Notes under the pieces: model-generated
The model's database searches: none
What the model saw: the letters and a program-made list of their open reading frames with translations, nothing else
Told to the model about the DNA's origin: nothing
Position numbers and translations under genes: made by a program
Shown here: one piece after another, positions 9,390 to 17,388 of the stretch
Position numbering within the stretch: the first letter of the stretch is position 1
How the letters are laid out: each line of letters opens with the position of its first letter
DNA from: Paracoccus albus
Lineage (GTDB): Bacteria > Pseudomonadota > Alphaproteobacteria > Rhodobacterales > Rhodobacteraceae
Direction: 5' to 3'
NCBI RefSeq assembly: GCF_027913035.1
Contig: NZ_CP115775.1
Location: 1,984,001 to 2,048,000 of the forward strand
Length of the DNA stretch: 64,000 nucleotides

Positions 9390-10208
9390 ATGGGGTTTCC
9401 AGGGGTCTGGATGACCGAAAACGAAAGCTTGGTCTATCGCGTCGTCCCGAAATGCGCCTGTTCGACCATCGGGCAGATCATGTATTTCTCGGATCACAAC
9501 CGCTATTTCGAAGGCGACATTCACGACGCCAGTGAAGGGTTGCACAAATGGGGCATCGACAGCAGCCAGAAGGTGATCGAGGATGCGGTGCTGTCTCGCC
9601 GCGGTGTGTCCTTCACCTGTGTTCGCAACCCATATTCACGCATCCTGTCATCCTTTTTCGATAAAATTGCGGGGATTCAGCGCAATGGCCGCCGCTATCG
9701 TGGCAACCTTGTTCCGCAACTGACCCAGCGATACGGGATCGAAGTCGGCAGCCCCGAGGACAACTTCGACTTCGATCAGATCAGATCCTTCCGCCGCTTT
9801 CTGCTGTTTGCCCGTGACACCATTCGCTGGCGTCGCCCGATGGAGCCTGACATCCACTGGTCGGCCATGTCCGGCCATATCTCGACCTTCATCGCCAATG
9901 GCGGTCACTACGACCAGATTTTCTTTACCGAGAAATTCAACGAAGGCATGCAGAACGTCCTCGACTCGGCTGACACGCAGGTCAAAGTCGATGTCGAGGC
10001 GGTGCCGCGCTTTAACGAATCCGAAGGTCATGGGCCGAAACGTGCCCATAAGGTCAGCGACTATTTCGACGATCTGTCGCGCCACCTTGTCTGGGAAGCC
10101 TACAAGAAGGATTTCCAGCTGTTCCATTATGATTTCGACGACCCGGACAACAAGATGCCCACCGGCGAGGTCGACCTGGAAGAGGTGCATGCCAAGCTTG
10201 GCCGCTAG
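9390..10208 (+). CDS. sulfotransferase family 2-like protein
   Basis: A 272-residue cytosolic protein with the PAPS-binding loop VVPKCACSTIGQIMY near the start (5'-phosphosulfate binding) and the 3'-phosphate binding motif TCVRNPYSRILSSFFDK around residue 90. Both are hallmarks of carbohydrate sulfotransferases of the Sulfotransfer_2 group, which move sulfate from PAPS to a sugar hydroxyl. GAGGGATAGGC precedes the ATG at 9390, which beats an upstream in-frame start. Its 3' end overlaps the convergent exonuclease gene by four bases. The acceptor is unknown; the divergent glycosyltransferase points to a cell-surface glycan. Confidence 0.85.
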   Translation: MGFPGVWMTENESLVYRVVPKCACSTIGQIMYFSDHNRYFEGDIHDASEGLHKWGIDSSQKVIEDAVLSRRGVSFTCVRNPYSRILSSFFDKIAGIQRNGRRYRGNLVPQLTQRYGIEVGSPEDNFDFDQIRSFRRFLLFARDTIRWRRPMEPDIHWSAMSGHISTFIANGGHYDQIFFTEKFNEGMQNVLDSADTQVKVDVEAVPRFNESEGHGPKRAHKVSDYFDDLSRHLVWEAYKKDFQLFHYDFDDPDNKMPTGEVDLEEVHAKLGR

Positions 10209-12208
10209 GGTTTACGCGCCTGCCCGCTGATCTCTCCGGGATGGGCTTCGGCAAGGTTCGCGTCACTTAGCAAACGCCGGTATTTCTGCGCCTGCCCCAG
10301 AACATGCTCGAACCGGGTGATACCTTTCGCCTCCAAAGCGGGCAGCATTTTCAGAAATGCCTGCGCCGTCGCCTCTGCATCGCCCATTGCGGTATGGCGC
10401 AGTCCGTCGGGAATGGTGATCCCCAACCGACCGCATATGGCATCAAGGCTGTGGGTCGCCGCCTGCCCCCAGATCATTGCAGACAGCAGGACCGTATCCA
10501 TCACGCGGTTCGGGAAATGCTGCCCGGTTTCCGCTTCGGCTGCGCGCAGCAGGCCCATGTCAAAAGGCGCATTATGGGCAATCAGCACGGCACCCTCGGC
10601 AAAGTGGTGAAAGCCGCGTAGCGCCGCGCTCATATCCGGGGCATCGGCCACCATCTCATCGGTGACGCCGTGTATCTTCGTCGAAGCGGGCGGGATCGGG
10701 CGTCCCGGATTGACCAGAGTTTCGAATTGTTCGCCCGTCTTGCGCCCGCCCGCGATACGCAACCCGGCGATTTGCACGATCCTGTCAGAAAGTGAAAGAC
10801 CCGTCGTCTCTGTATCGAACACAACGCAGGTCAGCGCCTTCAGCGGGCGCGTATCCGGCGCACCCTGACCGGCCAGAGCGAAATCATAGGTGACAGCGGG
10901 CCGCGCCTCTCTCGCGATGGCTAAAATCGCCAGTGGCAGCACAAGCCATCCCTGCCCGGGCGCTGCCTCTGGCCAGATACCCGTGCCATGCGCGGCCAGT
11001 ATCGCAGCGCCGTCCAGTTCAGGGTGGTCGGGATCGGGCGCCTGTTGCAGCCATGTGTCAAGCTGATCCATCGGCAAAGCCGGACCGCCCCAGCTCAGCC
11101 GAAGCTGTGCCTCTTCGCCATTTTTGACAATAGATGCGGTTGGCGCACGCCCCGACCCTTCCAGCTTTTCACCAAGCATGGTCAGCAACCCGCCCACCTG
11201 CCACCCATCGGCGGCAAGCGTCAGCGGCTCTATCTGGCCAAGCGGCAGGGCCAGCCCCCGCGCCAGTTCCTCTGCCGCGACCCGGCGCTGACGCGGCGCG
11301 GGCGGGGTCAGGGCTGCTTCCAGCTCATGCAGCGCCGCGGTCAGCCCGCGCCCCTCATCCCGGATCACCTTGGTCAGCGGCTCTGGCAAGGGTCCGCTCA
11401 GATCATCCAGCAGCGGGGTCAGGGCCGAGGCATGACGGCGCAGGGCTTCCATCGGACCACGTGTCGGTGCAATTTCGCGCCGTGCCGGGCGCAGGATCAG
11501 GACATATCCGCCATCCTCATCGGCCAGCCTGCGCAGGCGCCCGCTCAGCCGCGCGCCATCCACCCCGATCAGCGCCACATCCGTCGCATCGGCGCCGGCC
11601 TCTATCCGCGCACGCGCCGCCGAAATCCCGCCGGGGCGAAGATAGCGGCCCAGATCGCGGTCCAGAGCCAGCCCCGGCAAAAACTGCACGGCGGCCGCAT
11701 TATAGAACAACACATGTCCCTCTGGTCCGGTCAGGATCGCGCCCGCACCAATATCTGACAGGATCTTCTCCAGCATCGCCTTTTCGCGGGCCTCCGCCTC
11801 TGCATGGGCCTCCAGTGCCTGCTCCAGATCGTCGCGGGCGCGGGCCTGTGCCGCTGACGCGGCCCTGACCGCCGGGGCCAGATCGGCCAGATAGCGTCCC
11901 TCCTCCGCATCCGGCGCGGCGCCTGTCAGTAGCCCGCCCGCCAGCCTTTCGATGGCGCGGGCGACATGGGTGTCGAACAGATACCAGACCCCCGCGATCA
12001 GCAGCAAAGAGCCAAGCCCGCCAACCAGCCCTGCAAGCGCAAGCGCATCGCTCATTCCCGGTGGCCCCGCACCCGGATCATCCGGCGACGCGCCCAACAA
12101 GGTCGCTGCTGCAAGGAACAGCCCGACACCGATCAACAGCACAATGGCTGCCGCCATTCCGGCAAAGATCAGAAAGACCCGCAGCCGCAGCGACAGCCGG
12201 GACATCAT
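10205..12208 (-). CDS. membrane-anchored PAS-like sensor fused to DnaQ-type 3'-5' exonuclease
   Basis: A 667-residue protein. Two membrane segments (about 8-36 and 55-78) are followed by a linker with coiled-coil character (112-148), a PAS-like domain (about 145-240, GAILTGPEGHVLFYNAAAVQFLP), and a region (250-430) that has the length and position of a histidine-kinase core but lacks the usual H, N and G boxes. The C-terminal ~205 residues are a complete DEDDh exonuclease: VFDTETTG (D465, E467), IAHNAPFDMGLL and HTAMGDAEATA. It is the last gene of the acetate-transporter cluster and overlaps the receiver gene (ATGA). In related clusters a simpler DnaQ-like exonuclease sits near the VC_2705-type symporter. 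Substrate unknown; a nucleotide or RNA is likely. Confidence 0.85.
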   Translation of the reverse strand: MMSRLSLRLRVFLIFAGMAAAIVLLIGVGLFLAAATLLGASPDDPGAGPPGMSDALALAGLVGGLGSLLLIAGVWYLFDTHVARAIERLAGGLLTGAAPDAEEGRYLADLAPAVRAASAAQARARDDLEQALEAHAEAEAREKAMLEKILSDIGAGAILTGPEGHVLFYNAAAVQFLPGLALDRDLGRYLRPGGISAARARIEAGADATDVALIGVDGARLSGRLRRLADEDGGYVLILRPARREIAPTRGPMEALRRHASALTPLLDDLSGPLPEPLTKVIRDEGRGLTAALHELEAALTPPAPRQRRVAAEELARGLALPLGQIEPLTLAADGWQVGGLLTMLGEKLEGSGRAPTASIVKNGEEAQLRLSWGGPALPMDQLDTWLQQAPDPDHPELDGAAILAAHGTGIWPEAAPGQGWLVLPLAILAIAREARPAVTYDFALAGQGAPDTRPLKALTCVVFDTETTGLSLSDRIVQIAGLRIAGGRKTGEQFETLVNPGRPIPPASTKIHGVTDEMVADAPDMSAALRGFHHFAEGAVLIAHNAPFDMGLLRAAEAETGQHFPNRVMDTVLLSAMIWGQAATHSLDAICGRLGITIPDGLRHTAMGDAEATAQAFLKMLPALEAKGITRFEHVLGQAQKYRRLLSDANLAEAHPGEISGQARKP

Positions 12209-12576
12209 GGCCGCAATTCCAGCACGCGCGCCATTTCCGCCCGCAATTCTGACAGCTCAAACGGCTTGGCGATAAAACCGTCGGCGCCCAGTTCCAGCCC
12301 CTTGCGGCGCTCGACCCGCGACCCCCGCGCGGTCATCATCAGCACACGCATCTTGCTCAACTCAGGATCGGCCCGCAAATCCTGCACGATCTGATAGCCC
12401 GAAACCCCAGGCAGCATGACATCCAGCAGAACCAGATCCGGCCGCGCCTTTCGCAACGCCTCGACCGCGCCGGCCCCCGTTTCCAGCCGGTCATGTTCAT
12501 GCCCGTCGCGCGTCAGCAGGAAATCGAGCGCGGTTGCGATATTGTCCTCATCCTCGATCACCATGATCCGGGCCAT
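12205..12576 (-). CDS. single-domain response regulator
   Basis: A 123-residue CheY-like receiver with no output domain. Acidic residues (IEDED, 8-11), the phospho-acceptor D52 in LVLLDVMLPG, T82 and K104 (IAKPFE) are all in place, so it should be phosphorylated. The stop overlaps the start of the sensor-exonuclease gene, implying coupled translation and perhaps interaction. No kinase with intact boxes is adjacent; the neighbouring kinase-like region is degenerate. A distant kinase, such as a CrbS-type acetate sensor, could be the donor (inference). Confidence 0.9.
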   Translation of the reverse strand: MARIMVIEDEDNIATALDFLLTRDGHEHDRLETGAGAVEALRKARPDLVLLDVMLPGVSGYQIVQDLRADPELSKMRVLMMTARGSRVERRKGLELGADGFIAKPFELSELRAEMARVLELRP

Positions 12577-12597
12577 GATGCGCCTCCCGCTTTCAGT

Positions 12598-13107
12598 TTA
12601 TCCGCTGGTGCAGACCGCGCCAAATGCCGGGTCGCCAGCCACGGCTTGCCGCCATTCCTCGCCCGGCGGGCGTGTTTCACCGGTGGCGCAGTTGATCCCC
12701 TGCTCAACCGTGACACTTCGCTTCCAGCGTTCCAGAAGCATGACCGGCACGACTTGCGCACCGGCGTCGCCCTCTGCCTCGCGCACCGCATTGGGGTCTA
12801 TCAGGGCCAGACGGGCGGTCGGTGCCACGATATAGGTCCAGGGGCGCAGCGGGCTTTGCACGCTGCCCTCGGCAATCACCTGAACGCGTTCCGGCAACTG
12901 GTCCTTCACGCGCCCGGCCCAGCTATATTCGTTCCATGTCGCATAGCCGATCATCGACAGCCCGATCCCCACCGGCAGCACCCAACGCGGCAAAGGCCTG
13001 CCTGCGCTGCGCATCGCATGGCCAAGCGCGTAAAGCAGCGCGGCCGCACCGATTGCCACGGCGAAAGTTCCAAGAAGATCGGCGCCGAGGCCGCTGAGTT
13101 CATTCAT
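12598..13107 (-). CDS. small membrane protein of the acetate-symporter cluster, unknown function
   Basis: A 169-residue protein with two N-terminal membrane segments (about 8-32 and 41-58) and a soluble C-terminal part containing WTYIVAPTARLALIDP and two Cys residues (INCATGE, FGAVCTSG). I do not recognise a named domain. It overlaps the upstream CBS/DUF294 gene by four bases (ATGA) and is followed 21 bp later by the receiver gene, so it belongs to the same operon. Related small proteins sit in this position in other Rhodobacteraceae as far as I recall; the role is unknown. Confidence 0.7.
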   Translation of the reverse strand: MNELSGLGADLLGTFAVAIGAAALLYALGHAMRSAGRPLPRWVLPVGIGLSMIGYATWNEYSWAGRVKDQLPERVQVIAEGSVQSPLRPWTYIVAPTARLALIDPNAVREAEGDAGAQVVPVMLLERWKRSVTVEQGINCATGETRPPGEEWRQAVAGDPAFGAVCTSG

Positions 13108-14918
13108 GATAGGGTCCCTTTTCCCTGACCAAGGGCAGATTGCATGGTGCGCACGACGACAAAAGCGTCGCGCAGATGGCTGCGTTCGAAATCCGGCAGA
13201 TCCGACGGCGACAGATAGTTGTCCGGCTTCCTGCCCGATTTGACCAGTGCCGCCTGATTTTCCAGCCGCAAGGTGTGGATCAGATCATAAGCTGCAATCA
13301 GATCCCGTGCGCCCGCGCCCGAAATCACGCCGGCATCCTCAGCCGCTTCCAGCCTTGCGCGGGTGTTCACCGGCGTCAGCCTTCCCTGCAGCGCATAGAC
13401 CCGCGCCATATCGGCCACCGGGACCACCCCATTCATCTTCATGTCGATATGACCCTGATGCTCGCCCGAGCGCACCGTCGCAAAGCCCCGGATCAGGCCA
13501 AGCGGCGGGCGATGTTTCAGCGAGTTGGCGATCATATGCGCCACGAAGATCGAATTTTTCGACGCCATCGCCAGCGTCTCGGCCTGCAAACCTGCCAGCA
13601 ACGACGCGTCGCCCCCAATTGCCCGCAGATCGAACATGACGGAGGCCAGCATCTGCGCCTCGGCAGAGGGCTTTTCGATCCAGCCCCGGAAATAGTCCCG
13701 CCACACCGATCGCGGCTGCCGCCATCTCGGATTGGTGGCCATCATATCGCCGGGGCAATAGACATAGCCCGCCGTATTCAGCCCGTCGCTTACGAACCGT
13801 GCCATCTTTTCGAAATAGGGGTCGTCGGGCTCTGTGCCGTCCGACAGGATCAGGATATTATCCTGATCCGAAACCCCGGTCTGGTCCTGCCTGCCCTGAC
13901 TGCCGCAGGCCGCCCAAAGGTATGGCGCGGGCGGCGGGCCAAGCTGTTGCTCTGCCATCGCCAGCAGACGGCGGGTGACGGCATCGGCGATATCGGTAAT
14001 CAGCCGGGTCACGACCTCATGTCGCTGATTGGCGGCGACAAGGCTGACCAGCAGATCGGGGATATTCGCCGTCGCCTCTGCCATGTCAGCCACGTCAACG
14101 GCCTGCGCCACATCGCGGATCAGCACCGGGGCGGAAATCGCCTGCACCCGCATCAGGTCAGTCTGGGTAATCATGCCGACGAAGCGCCCGCCCTCGACCA
14201 CCGGCAAATGGCCGACGCGACGCTCCATCATGGCGTTCAGCACGTCAGAGCCGAGTGCATCGGGCGGAAGCACAACCGGGTCGGCGGTCATGATCGCGGA
14301 AACCGGATCGGCACTGTCACGACCCTCGGCCACGACGCGGTTGGACATGTCGCGGATTGTCACCAAACCCCGAAGCCGCCCGTCACTATCCACGACCCCC
14401 AGCGAGGATACTTTTGCCTCTCGCATCATCCGCGCGGCTTCGCGGATCGGCGTCTCTGGTCCGGTCGACAGCGGCGCCCGCGCCAGCAGGTCCGAGACTT
14501 TCAGCGTGGTGACATTCGCCGTCTCGCGTGCGGGAACAGGCCGGCCGCGCGTGAAAAACCGGGCGAAGGCGGGGCTTTCACGAACGAGCCGCCGAAATTC
14601 CGCCGCCGGCAACATCAGGACCCGGCCCGGCGCGGTCACTGTGGCGTTGGTCGCCGCCAGCCCATCGGCCAGCAGGCCGCGTTCCCCGAAGGAGTTGCCG
14701 CGCCCGAGGATCGAAACCAGTTCGTCATTCCGATCCGTGATCTCGACGCTCGCCCCTTCAATCAGGAACAACCCGTCCAGCCGGTCGCCATATCTGTAGA
14801 CCGTCTGACCCTTTGCCCAATCGGTCGCGACGAATGCGTCGGCCACCCGGATCAGCGCATCTTTTTCAAGTGAATCGTAAGGATGCACGCTGGCTATGAA
14901 CTTGATGACCTCGTCCAT
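13104..14918 (-). CDS. cNMP-binding / CBS / DUF294 nucleotidyltransferase-like protein
   Basis: A 604-residue soluble protein with four parts: an N-terminal cyclic-nucleotide-binding domain (about 15-115, GNSFGERGLLADG), a tandem CBS pair (about 145-265) that usually binds adenine nucleotides, a GlnD-like nucleotidyltransferase domain with ACGSQGRQDQTGVSDQDN (G339-N354, both catalytic Asp present), and a DUF294 C-terminal helical domain. Proteins of this architecture commonly sit beside VC_2705-type acetate symporters and are thought to regulate uptake, though the reaction is not established. It is 76 bp downstream of the symporter gene and overlaps the small membrane protein gene. Confidence 0.9.
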   Translation of the reverse strand: MDEVIKFIASVHPYDSLEKDALIRVADAFVATDWAKGQTVYRYGDRLDGLFLIEGASVEITDRNDELVSILGRGNSFGERGLLADGLAATNATVTAPGRVLMLPAAEFRRLVRESPAFARFFTRGRPVPARETANVTTLKVSDLLARAPLSTGPETPIREAARMMREAKVSSLGVVDSDGRLRGLVTIRDMSNRVVAEGRDSADPVSAIMTADPVVLPPDALGSDVLNAMMERRVGHLPVVEGGRFVGMITQTDLMRVQAISAPVLIRDVAQAVDVADMAEATANIPDLLVSLVAANQRHEVVTRLITDIADAVTRRLLAMAEQQLGPPPAPYLWAACGSQGRQDQTGVSDQDNILILSDGTEPDDPYFEKMARFVSDGLNTAGYVYCPGDMMATNPRWRQPRSVWRDYFRGWIEKPSAEAQMLASVMFDLRAIGGDASLLAGLQAETLAMASKNSIFVAHMIANSLKHRPPLGLIRGFATVRSGEHQGHIDMKMNGVVPVADMARVYALQGRLTPVNTRARLEAAEDAGVISGAGARDLIAAYDLIHTLRLENQAALVKSGRKPDNYLSPSDLPDFERSHLRDAFVVVRTMQSALGQGKGTLS

Positions 14919-14994
14919 CCCGCACGCCCTTTGTCAAAAGTGAATAATCTGTGTGGGGCACCCCCGGCTTTCACCGGGGATACCATTGTCACGA

Positions 14995-16806
14995 TCAGTG
15001 ATGGATGGCCGCATCCGCGCCGCGCGGAACGCGGATCGATTCGACCAGTTCGACCACCTCGACCGGCGGCTCTTCCGTCGCGTTCGAGACGACATAGGCC
15101 ACGATGAAGTTGATCAGCGCGCCAATGACCCCGAAGCTTGCCGGAGAGATGCCGAACAGCCAGTTCGCCGCATTATCTTCAAGCATGTTGGTGCCGGCAA
15201 TGAAGAACCAGCCCTTATAAGTGAAGATATAGAACAGCGTTGACAGGATACCGGCCAGCATCCCCCAGATCGCACCCTGACGATTGATGCGGGTCGAGAA
15301 GATGCCCATCATCAGAACCGGGAAGATCGAGCTTGCAGCAAGGCCAAAGGCAAGCGCCACCGTCTGCGCCGCAAAGCCCGGCGGGTTCAGACCCAGAAGC
15401 GTCGCGACCAGGATCGACACCGCCATGGCGATACGGGCGGCCATAAGCTCTCCCTTCTCGCTGATCTCCGGTGCCAGCCAGCCCTTCACAAGGTCGTGCG
15501 ACACAGCGCCGGATATCGCCAGCAGCAGACCCGCCGCCGTTGACAGTGCGGCCGCCAGACCGCCGGCCGCCACAATGGCAATGACCCATCCCGGCAGGTT
15601 GGCAATTTCCGGGTTGGCCAGAACCATGATGTCATTGTTCACGGTCGGCAACTCGTTGCCCTGCAGGTTCTGATCGGCAATTGCTGCCGCCAGTGCCTCG
15701 GACGGTTCGGCCTTGTCATTGTAGTACTGGATCAGACCGTCGCCATTCTTGTCTTCCCAGCCAAGCAGACCGGTGACCGCCCAATTGCGCATCCATGCCT
15801 TATCCTCATCGTTTTCGATGGATTCAAGCGACACGGCTGGCTGACTGAAGGTCTCTCCCTCTGCCGCGCCCGGCCACATGGTGGTGGTCAGGTTGAAGCG
15901 CGACATCGCACCGACAGCCGGGGCAACGGTGTAAAGCAGCGCGATGAAGACAAGGGCCCAGCCCGCCGATTTCCGCGCATCCGCGACTTTCGGCACGGTG
16001 AAGAAACGGATGATGACATGGGGCAGACCGGCGGTCCCGATCATCAGCGCCAGCGTGAACAGCGCCATATCCAGCGTGCTGGTGTGGTGCGCCGTATATT
16101 CGCGGAAGCCCAGATCGGTCACGACCTGATCCAGCTTGGCCAGGAACTTCGTGTCCGTCCCGCTCAGCGTCCCGAACAGACCCGTCTGCGGCAGGAAATG
16201 CCCGGTCAGTTGCAGCGCAATGAAGATCGCCGGGATCGTATAGGCGATGATCAGAACGATGTACTGCGCCACCTGCGTATAGGTGATGCCTTTCATCCCG
16301 CCCAGAACCGCGTAGCAGAACACAAGCGCCGCACCGATCCACAACCCGGTGGAGTTCTCGACCTCCAGATAGCGCGAGAAGGTGACGCCCACACCGGTCA
16401 TCTGCCCGATCACGTAAGTAATCGAGATGATCAGCAGGCAGACAACACCGATGATCCGCGCAGTACGCGAATAGAAGCGGTCGCCGATGAATTCCGGCAC
16501 GGTGAACTTGCCGAATTTCCGCAGATAGGGCGCCAGCAGCATCGCCAGCAGCACATAGCCGCCGGTCCAGCCCATCAGATAGGTCGAATTGTCATAGCCG
16601 GTAAAAGCGATCAGACCCGCCATCGAGATAAAGCTGGCCGCCGACATCCAGTCAGCCGCCGTGGCCATCCCGTTCATGACCGGGCTGACACCACGGTTCG
16701 CCGCGTAGAACTCGCTGGTCGAACCGGCACGGGCATAAATCGCGATTCCGATGTAAAGCGCGAAGCTGAGGCCGATGAAAATCAGGTTAAGGGTATACTG
16801 GCTCAT
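14995..16806 (-). CDS. sodium:solute symporter, VC_2705 type (probable acetate/short-chain acid uptake)
   Basis: A 603-residue inner-membrane symporter of the SSS family with about 13 membrane segments, beginning MSQYTLNLIFIGLSFALYIGIAIYA and containing ATAADWMSAASFISMAGLI, the conserved Na+-site region. A loop rich in charged residues (FSQPAVSLESIENDEDKAW, GWEDKNGDGLIQYYND) lies between TM8 and TM9, as in the VC_2705 subfamily. It starts one base after the DUF4212 gene, the small subunit always found with this type. The acs gene just upstream supports acetate as substrate. The symbol actP is avoided because this subfamily differs from E. coli ActP. Confidence 0.93.
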   Translation of the reverse strand: MSQYTLNLIFIGLSFALYIGIAIYARAGSTSEFYAANRGVSPVMNGMATAADWMSAASFISMAGLIAFTGYDNSTYLMGWTGGYVLLAMLLAPYLRKFGKFTVPEFIGDRFYSRTARIIGVVCLLIISITYVIGQMTGVGVTFSRYLEVENSTGLWIGAALVFCYAVLGGMKGITYTQVAQYIVLIIAYTIPAIFIALQLTGHFLPQTGLFGTLSGTDTKFLAKLDQVVTDLGFREYTAHHTSTLDMALFTLALMIGTAGLPHVIIRFFTVPKVADARKSAGWALVFIALLYTVAPAVGAMSRFNLTTTMWPGAAEGETFSQPAVSLESIENDEDKAWMRNWAVTGLLGWEDKNGDGLIQYYNDKAEPSEALAAAIADQNLQGNELPTVNNDIMVLANPEIANLPGWVIAIVAAGGLAAALSTAAGLLLAISGAVSHDLVKGWLAPEISEKGELMAARIAMAVSILVATLLGLNPPGFAAQTVALAFGLAASSIFPVLMMGIFSTRINRQGAIWGMLAGILSTLFYIFTYKGWFFIAGTNMLEDNAANWLFGISPASFGVIGALINFIVAYVVSNATEEPPVEVVELVESIRVPRGADAAIHH

Positions 16807-16807
16807 C

Positions 16808-17065
16808 TTACTCCTCCACGCCGTGTTCGCGGTCGAGCTTGTTCATTCGCCAGGCATAGGTGAAGATCAGCACGATAAAGACCAGGATCGATCCCTGCTG
16901 CGCGAACCAGAAGCCCAGATCGGTGCCACCAACCTTGATGCCGCTGATCAGCGGGCGCAGGATGATCGCGAAGCCATAAGATGCAAGCGCCCAGATGGCC
17001 AGGCAGATCCAGATTATTCGCAGGTTGGCCTGCCAATAGGCATTTGATGATGTTCTGTCACTCAT
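16808..17065 (-). CDS. DUF4212 protein, small subunit of the sodium:solute symporter
   Basis: An 85-residue protein with two membrane helices (NLRIIWICLAIWALASYGFAI and GFWFAQQGSILVFIVLIFTYA) and the conserved WR..KLDREHGVEE end. This matches the small-subunit family (TIGR03647/DUF4212) that accompanies VC_2705-type symporters. AGGGAGGAAC precedes the ATG at 17065. It is the first gene of the transporter operon; the 323 bp upstream separates it from acs. Confidence 0.93.
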   Translation of the reverse strand: MSDRTSSNAYWQANLRIIWICLAIWALASYGFAIILRPLISGIKVGGTDLGFWFAQQGSILVFIVLIFTYAWRMNKLDREHGVEE

Positions 17066-17388
17066 GTCCGTAGTTCCTCCCTAAAGGGTGTCGTGACGTA
17101 TGCTGCCTGTTATTGACGCGCCCTTGCACGGCAGCAGGGCAAAGGCGACGATCATGATCCCGGGCGCAGTATCGTCACCGTGATCGTGAATTTTCGGCCC
17201 ATACGGGCCTTCGTTCAGACAAACCTCCCTCGTCCTGCCGGAACACCGGCAAGCTTCATTATCTTCGGCTTCGGGTTTGCAGAGCGAAGTCCAGGCTTAT
17301 GGCTGCAATTTGCCGGCTTCCCCCTGCGGCTCTGTCGTCCTGTTGTCAGTGCGACAGGGCCAGCCTTTCGGCCAGCCCTGCTTCTTTG
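17066..17388 (-). promoter_or_regulatory. intergenic region between acs and the symporter operon
   Basis: This 323 bp stretch has no convincing gene. It holds the Shine-Dalgarno and presumed promoter of the DUF4212 operon near 17066-17230, a perfect 6-bp stem hairpin TGCCGG-AACA-CCGGCA (17236-17251), and a hairpin just past the acs stop (17355-17380, listed separately). The size suggests the symporter operon has its own promoter rather than relying on readthrough from acs. I could not identify a specific operator. Confidence 0.5.
17355..17380 (-). terminator. acs terminator-like hairpin
   Basis: Read on the minus strand, an 11-bp stem (two G-U pairs) closes a GAAA tetraloop, starting 8 bases after the acs stop. 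It is not followed by a T run in the acs direction, so it may act as a weak terminator or an mRNA 3' stabiliser. Confidence 0.55.

Noticed and set aside
13140..14873. 577-codon plus-strand frame over the CBS/DUF294 gene
   Set aside because: Antisense shadow with no recognisable motif.
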